From the NCBI GenBank assembly GCA_963844865.1, contig CAWJPY010000004.1, positions 1 through 64,000 of the forward strand: DNA of 64,000 nucleotides, written 5' to 3'. Of this stretch, positions 54,919 to 63,223 are shown one piece after another; the stretch's first letter is position 1; the number at the start of each line of letters is the position of its first letter. This stretch comes from CAWJPY01 sp963844865 (GTDB lineage: Bacteria > Acidobacteriota > Thermoanaerobaculia > Thermoanaerobaculales > Sulfomarinibacteraceae). Both the position numbers and the translations under genes were made by a program. The notes beneath the pieces are model-generated. The model did not search any database. It saw only the letters and a program-made list of their open reading frames with translations, and was not told the DNA's origin.

Positions 54919-56647
54919 TCAGTCAGCCTCGTCCGGACGCAGGACGCCGATCTCCTCGGGCAGCGGGAACCAGCGCAGCGACTCGAGGTCGGCCGAGATG
55001 CCGGTCCCCTTTCGCGGAGGACCACTGCGCTCGGACACGCCGTCGACGATCCGGCGCGCCTCGTCCAGGTAGCCCGGGAGCTCGTTCTCGGCAGCGGTGA
55101 GATGCCGGGACGCATACTCCAGACCGTCCGGGCCGAAGCGGGCGCTGTCCAGGGGCGGACGGAGATTCGACCGCCACCCACGGTGCCGCCAGAGCCCCGT
55201 GGTGGGCTCGAACTCGTAGCAGGGCAGCAACCGGGCGCCGTGCTCGGCCACGAAGAGGACCGCGTCCACGATGAAGCGGAACACGGTCTCGGAGATGAAG
55301 TAGTTGAAGTTCACGCGCACCCAGCCGGGCTTGACGCCCTCGCAACCCGCGTCGATGGCCCGTCGAAGCCGGCTCGAGCGCTCGAGGTCGATGCCCAGCA
55401 GGCGGTGGCCGTAGGGCCCGGCGCAGGAGCAGCCGCCGCGAGCCTGGATCCCGAACAGGTCGTTGAGGAGCGCCACCACGAAGTTGTGGTGCAAGAAACC
55501 CCTGCTGTGGCGGATGAGGAAGCTGACGATGGACAGGCGCTGGGCCGTGAGGCTGCCCAGCAGGTGGAGGTTCGGATGCCCCGACCAGGCGGCGATGGCG
55601 CGCGTCACGAAGGAGCGCTCCCGCTCCTCGATGACGGACTCGCCCACGGCGTTCTTGAGGTGGAACACCAGCCCCGCCCGGATCGACTCGATGATGGCGG
55701 GGGTCCCGCCCTCCTCGCGATGGGCAGGGTCGGTGATGTAGCTGTGCTCGGTGGCGCTCACGTAGGAGACCGTCCCTCCACCGGGGACCGTGGGCACCCG
55801 GTTGTGGAGGAGGGACCGCTTGGCGACCAGCACGCCGGGCGTCCCCGGCCCGCCCACGAACTTGTGGGGGGAGATGAAGACGGCGTCCTTGGCCGCCACA
55901 CCGTCGGGGTCCACGTCCCGGCCCGGGTTCATCTCGATCCGCACATAGGGCGCGGCCGCCGCGAAATCCCAGAAGGACAGGGCTCCGTGCCGGTGGAGCA
56001 GCTCGCTGATGCCGACCGCGTCGGACACGATGCCGGTGACGTTGGAGGCCGCCGAGAAGCTGCCGATCTTGAGCGGACGGTCGGCGTACTCCTCCAGGCG
56101 GGTCCGAAGGTCGTCGTGGTCGATGCGGCCGTCGGCGTCCTCGGCGATCTCCACCACGTCGGCGATGGACTCCCGCCACGAGATCTCGTTGGAGTGGTGC
56201 TCGTACGGCCCGATGAAGACCACCGGGCGTTCTGCTTCCGGGATCGCGCTGCGACAGCCGGTAGTGGGCGTCGAGGTCGGCGGGGATGCGAAGGTTGAGG
56301 ATGGCGATGAGCTTCTGGATCGCCCCGTCGCCCCGGAGCCGCAGAAGATCACCACGTCCTCTTCGCCGCCGCCCACCGAGCGATGGATGATGCCGGCGCG
56401 CCTCCTCGCGAAAGCGGGTGGTCTGCAGCCCCGTCACCGAGCTCTCGGTGTGGGTGTTGGCGTACAGCGGCATGACCTGGTCGCGGATGAAGTCCTCGAT
56501 GAAGCCCAGGGAGCGGCCCGAGGCGGTGTAGTCGGCGTAGGTCACCCGGCGCAGCCCCCAAGGGCCGTCGACCGCGGTGTCACGGCCGATGAGGCCCTCG
56601 TTGATGACGTCGATCAGCGCCGGGGTCGCGTCGTCCATCTCCATCAT
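54919..56647 (-). CDS. class V aminotransferase, broken by three indels
   Basis: Large class V PLP enzyme (~576 residues if joined). Frame A from ATG 56647 encodes GLRRVTYADYTASGRSLGFI and YANTHTESSVTGLQTTRF. Near 56,395-56,405 it shifts to the frame of VGGGEEDVVIFCGSGAT. Near 56,325 it returns to GAIQKLIAILNLRIPADLDA, which lacks one G of a G-run. Near 56,240 it shifts again to AIPEAERPVVFIGPYEHHSN. From there it is open to the stop, with the PLP lysine in ISPHKFVGGPGTPG. All segments are conserved, so the breaks look like sequence errors or very recent decay. It probably acts as a desulfurase or lyase. It lies 19 bases downstream of another class V gene. Confidence 0.78.
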
Positions 56648-56666
56648 TCTTCCGGCGCAGGCCGCC

Positions 56667-57860
56667 TCAAGCCAGGGTGCTGGATACCGCGGCCTTCCTG
56701 GTGAGGGCATACTCTGCGATGTCCTCGACCGCGCCGATGGCCCGATCCACGTCGGCCTCGGTGGTGAAGGCCCCCACCGAGAAACGCACCGCGCCGTCGA
56801 TGCCGGCGGTGCCGATCCCTTCGTGGACCAGAGGCGCGCAGTGCAGGCCGGTGCGGGTGATGACGTCGTGCTCCACGTCCAGCATGGCGCCGGTCTGCTC
56901 GGCGTTGAGCCCGTCGATGTTGAAGGCGAACACGGGCAGGTGGTCGCGCTCCATGTCGGCGCAGTACAGGGTGACGCCCTCGATGGAGGCCAGCGCATCG
57001 CGCAGGCGCCGGGCATGGACCATCTCGAGGATGCAGAGCATGGTCGGCCCGCCGTGCTCGGCGATCCAGCGCTGGCCGGCGAGCAGCCCGGCGATGCCCA
57101 TGGTGTTGAGGGTGCCGAACTCCATGTGCCAGGGATACTCGTCCGGCTGCTTGGTGAGCGCCGACTTGACGCCGGTGCCGCCGGATCGGCAGGGGGTGAG
57201 CTGGACGTGCTCACCCACGTACATGCCCCCGGTGCCGGTGGGGCCGAACAGGCTCTTGTGGCCCGTGAAGCAGAGCACGTCGATGTTCATGGCCTCGACG
57301 TCGATGTCCACCAGGCCGGCGGTCTGGGCGGCGTCCACCGCGAACAGCACGCCCCGTTCGCGGCAGATGCGCCCCACCTCGGCCACGTCCTGGATGGTCC
57401 CGATGACGTTGGAACCGTGGTTCATGACCACCAGCTTGGTGGTGTCCTTGATGCGGGCGGCGATGTCCTGAGGGTCGACGAACCCGGCGCCGTCGAACGG
57501 CACGAAGTCCACCTCCCCGCCCCGGCGGCGATGGTGGTACATGGGTCGCAGCACCGAGTTGTGCTCGAGGCAGGTGGTCACGGCGTGGTCCGAAGGCTCG
57601 AGCACCGAGTTGATGAGGAGGTTGAGGGCGTCGGTGACGTTGAGGCTGAACACCAGCCGGTTGGGGTCACTCCCCCGGAAGAATCCACACAGCGAGCGCC
57701 GCGCGTCGGCGATGACCTCCTCGGCCTCCAGGGCCAGGTCGAAGCCGGTCCGCCCCGGGTTGACGCCGCGGGTGCGGTAGAAGTCGGTCATGAAGTCGAT
57801 GACCGCGTCGGGCTTGGGGAACGTGGTGGCGGCGTTGTCGAGATAGACGAAGTCAGCCAT
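56667..57860 (-). CDS. class V aminotransferase / cysteine desulfurase-like enzyme
   Basis: 397 residues, complete. YLDNAATTFPKP at the start, FAVDAAQTAG with the PLP-binding Asp176, and the PLP lysine K202 in CFTGHKSLFGPTGTGG are visible. The C-terminal half has GTGVKSALTKQPDEYPWHMEFGT and TGLHCAPLVHEGIGT, where the Cys may be the persulfide-type residue of Csd-like enzymes. It most resembles the cysteine desulfurase family members of unknown role, not NifS/IscS. Start ATG 57860 shares one base with the GntR stop (TGATG), so it is translationally coupled and likely controlled by that regulator. Confidence 0.88.
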   Translation of the reverse strand: MADFVYLDNAATTFPKPDAVIDFMTDFYRTRGVNPGRTGFDLALEAEEVIADARRSLCGFFRGSDPNRLVFSLNVTDALNLLINSVLEPSDHAVTTCLEHNSVLRPMYHHRRRGGEVDFVPFDGAGFVDPQDIAARIKDTTKLVVMNHGSNVIGTIQDVAEVGRICRERGVLFAVDAAQTAGLVDIDVEAMNIDVLCFTGHKSLFGPTGTGGMYVGEHVQLTPCRSGGTGVKSALTKQPDEYPWHMEFGTLNTMGIAGLLAGQRWIAEHGGPTMLCILEMVHARRLRDALASIEGVTLYCADMERDHLPVFAFNIDGLNAEQTGAMLDVEHDVITRTGLHCAPLVHEGIGTAGIDGAVRFSVGAFTTEADVDRAIGAVEDIAEYALTRKAAVSSTLA

Positions 57861-58546
57861 CAGAAGAACTCCTCTCGAGAACCTCTGGCCAGGGCGTGCA
57901 GCACGCGATCGCGGGAGGTCCGGATCTGTGCCTCCAGGCAGCGAGCGGCAGCGGCTGCATCGCCGGCGCGCAGGCGGTCGATCAGGTCCTGGTGCTCGCA
58001 GCGCATCTCCGCCCCGTAGTCGCCGAGGTCGAGCCCGACGTGGAAGAAGCGGAGCATGCTGCCCAGCAGGTCGGCGAGCGTCCGTGTCAGCCGTGCGTTC
58101 CCGGCCAGACTCGCCAGCCGCACGTGGAAGTCGCGGTTCAGCTCCAGAAACCGGGTGTACGACGTGCGCTCGTGATAGGTGTAGTCGGCCGCCGCCAGTC
58201 GCTGCAGGCGGTCGAAGTCGGGGCTCGTGGCGCGGCCCTTGGTGAGCTTGAATGCCGAGGTCTCGATCACCACCCGCAGCTCGAAGGCGTCCCACACGTC
58301 GTCGGTGGAGATGGTGGTGACCGTGTAGCCCTTGTAGGGAACGCTCACCAGCAGACCATCCTGCTGCAACCGCCGGCACGCCTCCCGGATGGGGACCCTG
58401 CTGGTGCCGTGGATGGCGGCGAGCTGAGCTTCGGTCAGCGAGGCGCCCGGGGCGTGCCGCAGGGTGATGATGTCCCGTCGGAGGGCCTCGTAGACCTCCT
58501 CGGCGGCGGTGCGTCTCTCCGTCGGTTGGAGCAGTGAGTCGACCAC
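57860..58546 (-). CDS. GntR-family (FadR/FCD) transcriptional regulator
   Basis: 228 residues from GTG 58546. The winged HTH (about 10-75) contains YEALRRDIITLRHAPGASLTEAQLA and SRVPIREACRRLQQDGLL. The FCD domain (about 85-220) has the metal-ligand pattern FELRVVIETSAF, DFHVRLASLAG and CEHQDLIDRLRAGD (Asp and His residues). It binds a small carboxylate-like effector in known relatives. The operator at 58,553-58,573 is immediately upstream. It is the first gene of an operon with two class V aminotransferases. Confidence 0.88.
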   Translation of the reverse strand: MVDSLLQPTERRTAAEEVYEALRRDIITLRHAPGASLTEAQLAAIHGTSRVPIREACRRLQQDGLLVSVPYKGYTVTTISTDDVWDAFELRVVIETSAFKLTKGRATSPDFDRLQRLAAADYTYHERTSYTRFLELNRDFHVRLASLAGNARLTRTLADLLGSMLRFFHVGLDLGDYGAEMRCEHQDLIDRLRAGDAAAAARCLEAQIRTSRDRVLHALARGSREEFF

Positions 58547-58552
58547 GGCGAG

Positions 58553-58573
58553 ATTGTATACAATCCGTATACG
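58553..58573. promoter_or_regulatory. double GTATAC operator of the GntR regulator
   Basis: ATTGTATACAAT (58,553-58,564) is a perfect 12-bp palindrome and fits the FadR-subfamily consensus TnGTnnnACnA. CGTATACG (58,566-58,573) is a second one. Their GTATAC cores lie 11 bp apart, one helical turn, on the same face of DNA. The site begins only 7 bases from the regulator start, so it should give autorepression and perhaps control of the divergent glycosyltransferase. Confidence 0.7.
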
Positions 58574-58721
58574 AAATTCAATCCGCGCCCCCCGGTGGTC
58601 CCGTGGGTCCGTTCGATGGGCGAGCCGACGGCCGCACGGCTGGGATTTGCGCAGAACCGACCGGGCGGTGTAGTCTTCGCGGGTCGCACGAGACGGTCGT
58701 CCGGCGGCTTCGCCACACACC

Positions 58722-59990
58722 ATGAACGAACGTCCTCTCCGTGTCTGTCTCCTGTCCTATCGCGGCAACCCGCGCACCGGGGGTCAGGGGATCTACATCC
58801 GGCACCTGGCCCGCGAGCTGGCCGCGCTCGGTCACCGGGTCGACGTCTGGAGCGGCCCCCCCTACCCCGAGATCGAGGACGGGGACGGCGTGCGTCTGGT
58901 GCCGGTCCCGAGCCTCGATCTGTGGTCCGACGAGCACTTCTTCCGCCTCCAGCGCTGGCGCGATCTTCACGATCCCATCCACCGCTCGGAGTGGTTGCGC
59001 ACCATGACCGGAGTCTTCGACGAGCCACGCAGCTTCTGCGAGCGGGTGCTACGGCGCTACCGGACCCTGGCTCCCGGCGAGCGGTACGACGTGGTGCACG
59101 ACAACCAATCCCTTGGGCACGCGCTCCTCGAGCTTGAAAAGCTGATTCCCCTGGTGGCCACCATTCACCACCCCATCACGGTGGACCGTCGCCTCGACCT
59201 TGAGACCGCCCGCTCCCTGAAGCGGCGGATCGGGCTGCGCCGCTTCTACCGCTTCATCCCCATGCAGCTCGAGGTGGCGCGGCGCCTGGAGCGCGTCGTC
59301 ACCGTGTCCCGCAAGTCCTTCGCCGACATCCAGGCCGAGTTCGGCCTCGATCCCGCCCGCATGCGGGTGGTGGAGGTTGGCGTGGACACGGATCAGTTCC
59401 GACCTCTGGACGGTCACCAGCGGCGGCCGGACCGGCTCATGACCACGCTCTCCGCCGACGTGCCCCTGAAGGGGATCCGCTACCTGCTGGAGGCGTTCGC
59501 CGCCCTGCGTCGCCAGCGGCCCACCCTCACCCTGACGGTGATCGGCAGCACCAGAGACTCCTCGGGAACCGCGCGCCTCATGGAGGAGCTGAACCTGGAC
59601 GGCTCGGTGCGACTCACCGGCCGCGTCTCCTACGACGAGATCGTGCGCCAGTACGCCCAGGCCGCGGTGGCCGTGGTGCCCTCCCTCTACGAGGGCTTCG
59701 GCCTGCCGGCCGCCGAGGCCATGGCCTGCCAGGTGCCGGTGGTGTGCACCCGGGCCGGCGCCCTGCCGGAGGTGGTGGGGGAGGACGGCAGCGCCGGCAT
59801 CGTCGTGCCCCCCGGCGACCCCGAGCGCCTGGAACGCGCCATCGCCGACCTGCTGGACGCACCGGAGCGCCGGCGCACGATGGGCGAGGCCGGACGGGCG
59901 CGGGTGGAGGCGCGTTTCACCTGGCGCCGGACCGCCGAACGCACCGTCGAGGTGTACCGGGAGCTGCTGGCGGAGCGCAGCGGGTGCTGA
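58722..59990 (+). CDS. GT4-type glycosyltransferase (GT-B fold)
   Basis: 422 residues. The N-terminal half has RVCLLSYRGNPRTGGQGIYIRHLARELAALGHRVDV, the acceptor-side Rossmann fold with its Gly-rich loop. The C-terminal half has VGVDTDQFRP, the donor motif SLYEGFGLPAAEAMACQVPVV with the E-x7-E glutamates, and a PEVVGEDGSAGIVV loop. It is a retaining transferase using a nucleotide sugar. The substrate is unknown. It overlaps the following methyltransferase by 7 bases, so the two act in one pathway. It diverges from the GntR gene. Confidence 0.92.
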   Translation: MNERPLRVCLLSYRGNPRTGGQGIYIRHLARELAALGHRVDVWSGPPYPEIEDGDGVRLVPVPSLDLWSDEHFFRLQRWRDLHDPIHRSEWLRTMTGVFDEPRSFCERVLRRYRTLAPGERYDVVHDNQSLGHALLELEKLIPLVATIHHPITVDRRLDLETARSLKRRIGLRRFYRFIPMQLEVARRLERVVTVSRKSFADIQAEFGLDPARMRVVEVGVDTDQFRPLDGHQRRPDRLMTTLSADVPLKGIRYLLEAFAALRRQRPTLTLTVIGSTRDSSGTARLMEELNLDGSVRLTGRVSYDEIVRQYAQAAVAVVPSLYEGFGLPAAEAMACQVPVVCTRAGALPEVVGEDGSAGIVVPPGDPERLERAIADLLDAPERRRTMGEAGRARVEARFTWRRTAERTVEVYRELLAERSGC

Positions 59991-60715
59991 CCTTTCGCCT
60001 GGAGAAACTGGACCTGGAGCCGGGCAGCCGGGTGCTCGACCTGGGCTGCGGCAACGGCCGCCACGTGCTCGCCACGCGCTGGTTCCCCCGGGTCACCGGC
60101 GTCGGTCTCGACCTCGGCATGACCGAGGCCGTGGCCACCGCGCGCACGCTGCGCGCGATGGATGAACGGGAGACCGGCGACGGAGGCGCCGTCGCCGACG
60201 CGGGTCCGTGGTTGGTCCTGCGCGGTGACAGCTACGACCTCCCCTTCCCCGACGGGGCCTTCGACTGCGTGATCCTGTCCGAGGTGCTGGAGCACCTCGA
60301 GCGGGACGATCGGGCCCTGGACGAGGTCACCCGGGTGCTCCGCCCCGGCGGTCTGCTCGCGGTGTCGGTGCCGCGCTTCGGGCCCGAGGCCGTGTGCTGG
60401 GCCCTCTCCAGGGAGTACCACAGCAACCGCGGCGGCCACATCCGCATCTACCGTCGCCGGACCCTGCTCCGCAGGCTGCAGGCACACGGGTATGCCCTCC
60501 TGGCCAGCCACCACGCCCACGCCCTCCACGCGCCGTACTGGTGGCTCCGCTGCCTGGTGGGCGTCCGCAAGGAGAACCTGGCACCGGTGCGCTGGTACCA
60601 CAGCTTCCTGGTCTGGGATATGGTCCGGCGCCCGCGCCTCCTCCGACTCCTGGAGCGGACCCTCAACCCGCTGATGGGCAAGAGTCTGGTCGTCTACGCC
60701 AGGCGGAGGCCGTGA
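59984..60715 (+). CDS. class I SAM-dependent methyltransferase
   Basis: 243 residues from GTG 59984, overlapping the glycosyltransferase by 7 bases. SAM motif I is VLDLGCGNGRH, the acidic loop is GVGLDLGMTE, motif II is PFPDGAFDCVILSEVLEHL and motif III is VLRPGGLLAVSVP. This is the Methyltransf_11 type, which methylates small molecules or sugars, not DNA. The late segment GYALLASHHAHALHAPYWWLRC suggests a hydrophobic substrate site. The context suggests methylation of a glycoside or lipid made with the neighbouring glycosyltransferase. Confidence 0.9.
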   Translation: MLTFRLEKLDLEPGSRVLDLGCGNGRHVLATRWFPRVTGVGLDLGMTEAVATARTLRAMDERETGDGGAVADAGPWLVLRGDSYDLPFPDGAFDCVILSEVLEHLERDDRALDEVTRVLRPGGLLAVSVPRFGPEAVCWALSREYHSNRGGHIRIYRRRTLLRRLQAHGYALLASHHAHALHAPYWWLRCLVGVRKENLAPVRWYHSFLVWDMVRRPRLLRLLERTLNPLMGKSLVVYARRRP

Positions 60716-60718
60716 GCC

Positions 60719-61750
60719 GTGCCCGGCCGGCTGCCCGATCGCTCCGAGCTCGAGGTCACGGCCGCCTGGATCGCCGGACGCCAGCGCGCCGACGGCGGCA
60801 TCCCGTGGTTTCCCGGCGGCAAGCTGGACCCCTGGAACCACGTCCAGTGCGCCATGGCCCTCACCGTCGGCGGCCGGCTCGAGGAGGCCCGGGCCGCTTT
60901 CCGCTACCTGGCCGGCGCCCAGCTCCGAGAGGGTGCGTGGCCGGCTCTCACGACTATCGACGCGATCCTCGATGACGCCCGGGACAGCAACCACGCGGCG
61001 TACCTCGCGTCGGGGCTGTGGCACCACTACCTGGCCACCGGGGATGTCGACCTCCTGGCCGAGCTGTGGCCCACCGTCACGCGGGCGGTGGAGTTCGTGC
61101 TCCGCCTCCAGCAACCCGACGGCGTGGTCCTGTGGGCGGCCGACCCCCACGGACGGGTGTGGTCGGCGCCGGTGCTGGCGAGCAGCTCCTCGGTCCACGG
61201 CAGCCTGCGCTGCGCGGTCCGCATCGCCGAGCGCCTCGGGCACGCCCGCCCCGGCTGGGGGGTCGCCCGCAGCCGGCTCGGTGGCGTGCTCCGCGGCGAC
61301 CACCAGCAGTTCCGCAACGCCTTCGCCTCCGAGCCCCCGGGCCACTTCGGCATGGACTGGTACTACCCCGTGCTCGGCGGAGCGCTCCGCGGCGCGGCGG
61401 GCCGCGCGCGCCTCGCCCACCGCCACGACCACTGGGTGCGCGAAGGCCTCGGCTGCCGTTGCGTCACCGACCGCCCGTGGTACACCGTGGCCGAGACCTG
61501 CGAGCTGGCCCTGGCCGCCGATGCCTGCGGTCTGCCGGATCGGGCGCGCGAGCTCCTCGCATGGGTCCACATCCGGCGCGACGCCGACGGCGGCTACTGG
61601 ACCGGCACCGTGCTCGTGGACGGCGAGCAGGTCGTGTGGCCGGAGGAGCGGCCCACCTGGACCGCGGCCACCGTGGTCCTGGCCGCCGACACCCTCCTCG
61701 ACGACTCCCCCACCAGCAGCTTCTTCCGGGACCTCGGCGACGGGGAGTAG
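60719..61750 (+). CDS. alpha/alpha-barrel protein, prenyltransferase/terpene-cyclase-repeat-like
   Basis: 343 residues with repeated helix pairs and QxxxG/W-type words: GRQRADGGIPWFPGGKLDPW, FVLRLQQPDGVVLW, IRRDADGGYWTGTV. This matches the (alpha/alpha)6 barrels of the squalene-cyclase/protein-prenyltransferase and glycoside-hydrolase-like families. DPWNHVQCAMAL and SNHAAYLASGLWHHYL also fit. I see no DxDD motif of classic cyclases. The start is GTG 60719 with GGAGG upstream, 3 bases after the methyltransferase stop. It is probably part of the same glycolipid or isoprenoid pathway. Confidence 0.75.
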   Translation: MPGRLPDRSELEVTAAWIAGRQRADGGIPWFPGGKLDPWNHVQCAMALTVGGRLEEARAAFRYLAGAQLREGAWPALTTIDAILDDARDSNHAAYLASGLWHHYLATGDVDLLAELWPTVTRAVEFVLRLQQPDGVVLWAADPHGRVWSAPVLASSSSVHGSLRCAVRIAERLGHARPGWGVARSRLGGVLRGDHQQFRNAFASEPPGHFGMDWYYPVLGGALRGAAGRARLAHRHDHWVREGLGCRCVTDRPWYTVAETCELALAADACGLPDRARELLAWVHIRRDADGGYWTGTVLVDGEQVVWPEERPTWTAATVVLAADTLLDDSPTSSFFRDLGDGE

Positions 61751-61773
61751 CGGAGTCGTGCGCTTCGGGTGCA

Positions 61774-61811
61774 GGGACGGTGCCAGAAAGACGGTGCCTC
61801 GCACCCTCCCC
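61774..61811. repeat. GGTGCC direct/inverted repeat cluster
   Basis: GGACGGTGCCAGAAAGACGG followed by TGCCTCGCACCCTCC contains two GACGGTGCC words and an inverse-related GCACC. It resembles the dispersed palindromic repeats seen in some bacterial genomes. A related element is near 50,880. It lies between the barrel gene and the GFA gene. Confidence 0.35.
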
Positions 61812-61878
61812 ATCGGGGATTCCCGGCGACGTGTCCGCGGTTGCGATGAGAGAGGACGTCGCGAAGGGAGGTCGCTGC

Positions 61879-62376
61879 ATGCTTCTCGAGGGTTCCTGTC
61901 ACTGTGGAGCGGTCCACTTCCGGGTCAACTCCCCCCATCCCTACCCCTTCTGTCTCTGCTACTGCTCCATCTGCCGCAAGACGGCGGGAGGCGGCGGCTA
62001 CGCCATCAACCTCGGCGCCGAGTTCGAGACCCTCGAGGTGGAGGGCCGGGAGCACATCCGAGAGTACCGGGCGCGCCTCCGCGACGAGGAGACCGGCAAG
62101 GAGACCGTCAGCGAGGCGCGACGCAGCTTCTGCGCGGAGTGCGGCAGCGCCCTGTGGCTGTGGAGCCCGCGCTGGCCGGAGCTGGTGCATCCCCACGCCT
62201 CCGCCATCGACACCCCGCTGCCGGTCCCGCCCGAGCGCACCCACATCATGCTCGGCTCCAAGGCGCCCTGGGTCGTGGTCCACGCCGATCCCCGGGACAA
62301 GCTCTTCGACGAGTACCCCGACGAGTCCCTGGCCCAGTGGCATCAGCGGCTGGGGCTGGAGGACACGGAGGACTAG
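61879..62376 (+). CDS. GFA-family (Mss4-like) zinc protein
   Basis: 165 residues. Zinc ligands are in GSCHCGAVHF, CLCYCSICRKTAG and FCAECGSALWLW, the usual three cysteine sets of glutathione-dependent formaldehyde-activating-type proteins. Most members are uncharacterised and do not act on formaldehyde. Start ATG 61879 has AGGGAGG eight bases upstream. It is separated from the barrel gene by 128 bases with a repeat element. Confidence 0.9.
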   Translation: MLLEGSCHCGAVHFRVNSPHPYPFCLCYCSICRKTAGGGGYAINLGAEFETLEVEGREHIREYRARLRDEETGKETVSEARRSFCAECGSALWLWSPRWPELVHPHASAIDTPLPVPPERTHIMLGSKAPWVVVHADPRDKLFDEYPDESLAQWHQRLGLEDTED

Positions 62377-62416
62377 CCAACGCCCTGCGGCCGCGTCCAC
62401 CGTGTCTTCAGCTCGA

Positions 62417-63034
62417 TCACCGGCGCCGGAGGACGCCGAGGGTCCGGGTGCGCTCGAGCTCGTCGAAGCGCCCCGAGGCGACGGCGCGGCGGTAGATGGT
62501 GATGGGGGCCTGGCCGCCATCGGCGGGATCGTCGAACAGGTCGTGGACGGCCAGGATCCCGCCGGACGCCACCTTGGGCGCCCACGCCTCGTAGTCGCCC
62601 GCCGCCGCCTCCAGGGTGTGGCCGCCGTCGATGAACACCATGCCGAGGGGCGGCCGGATGAGCGGCGCCACCTCCTCGCTGCGGCCCACGATCACGACGG
62701 TGCTCTCCTCCAGACCGGCCCGGTGCAGCGTGCGGCGCAGGACGGGCAGGGAGTCCATGAGGCCCACTGCCGGGTCCACCAGCTCGGCGTCGTGGTACTC
62801 CCAGCCCGGCTGCTGCTCCTCGTTGCCGCGATGGTGGTCGACCGCCACCACCGTGCCGCCCCCCTCGCGCACGCCTGCGCCCAGATAGATGGTGGACTTG
62901 CCGCAGTAGCTGCCGATCTCCACCACCGGTCCCAGCCGGGCGTGCTCCCGGGCCAGCTCATAGAGCCTCAGCCCCTCCTCGTCGTCGAGGAACCCCTTGC
63001 AGGCGAGCGCGATCCGGTGCAGCGCCTCATCCAT
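62417..63034 (-). CDS. class I SAM methyltransferase (Methyltransf_24/TylF-like)
   Basis: 205 residues. PVVEIGSYCGKSTIYLGAGV is SAM motif I, TVVAVDHHRGNEEQQPGWEY is the acidic-loop region, and MVFIDGGHTLEAAAGDYEAW contains the metal/catalytic Asp-Gly-Gly-His segment. Relatives methylate oxygen atoms of sugars and macrolides, often with Mg. ATG 63034 is preferred to GTG 63037. With the glycosyltransferase, methyltransferase and barrel genes just upstream on the other strand, it may belong to the same modification path. Confidence 0.88.
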   Translation of the reverse strand: MDEALHRIALACKGFLDDEEGLRLYELAREHARLGPVVEIGSYCGKSTIYLGAGVREGGGTVVAVDHHRGNEEQQPGWEYHDAELVDPAVGLMDSLPVLRRTLHRAGLEESTVVIVGRSEEVAPLIRPPLGMVFIDGGHTLEAAAGDYEAWAPKVASGGILAVHDLFDDPADGGQAPITIYRRAVASGRFDELERTRTLGVLRRR

Positions 63035-63067
63035 CACGGCCCCATCATAGCGGCCGCGGGACCCACG

Positions 63068-63223
63068 TCACGGCTCGAAGTGGCCGCGCAGCTCCTCGGA
63101 AAGTCCCGACGCATCCACGTCGACGAGCTCGATGAGGACATCGTCCGGGGCCGGCGCCATGACGAACTTCCACGCGCCGAGATCGGCGATGCCCTTGGCC
63201 AGAGGCGCGCCGACGGTGCTCAC
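63068..63223 (-). pseudogene. C-terminal fragment of a VOC-type protein
   Basis: 51 residues from GTG 63223, overlapping the aldehyde dehydrogenase stop (GTGA). WKFVMAPAPDDVLIELVDVD resembles the final beta strands of a VOC/glyoxalase domain, where the last metal ligand Glu lies in IELVDVD. A full domain needs more than 110 residues, so it is a remnant or a very reduced protein. The overlap with the stop codon shows it may still be translated. Confidence 0.45.
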
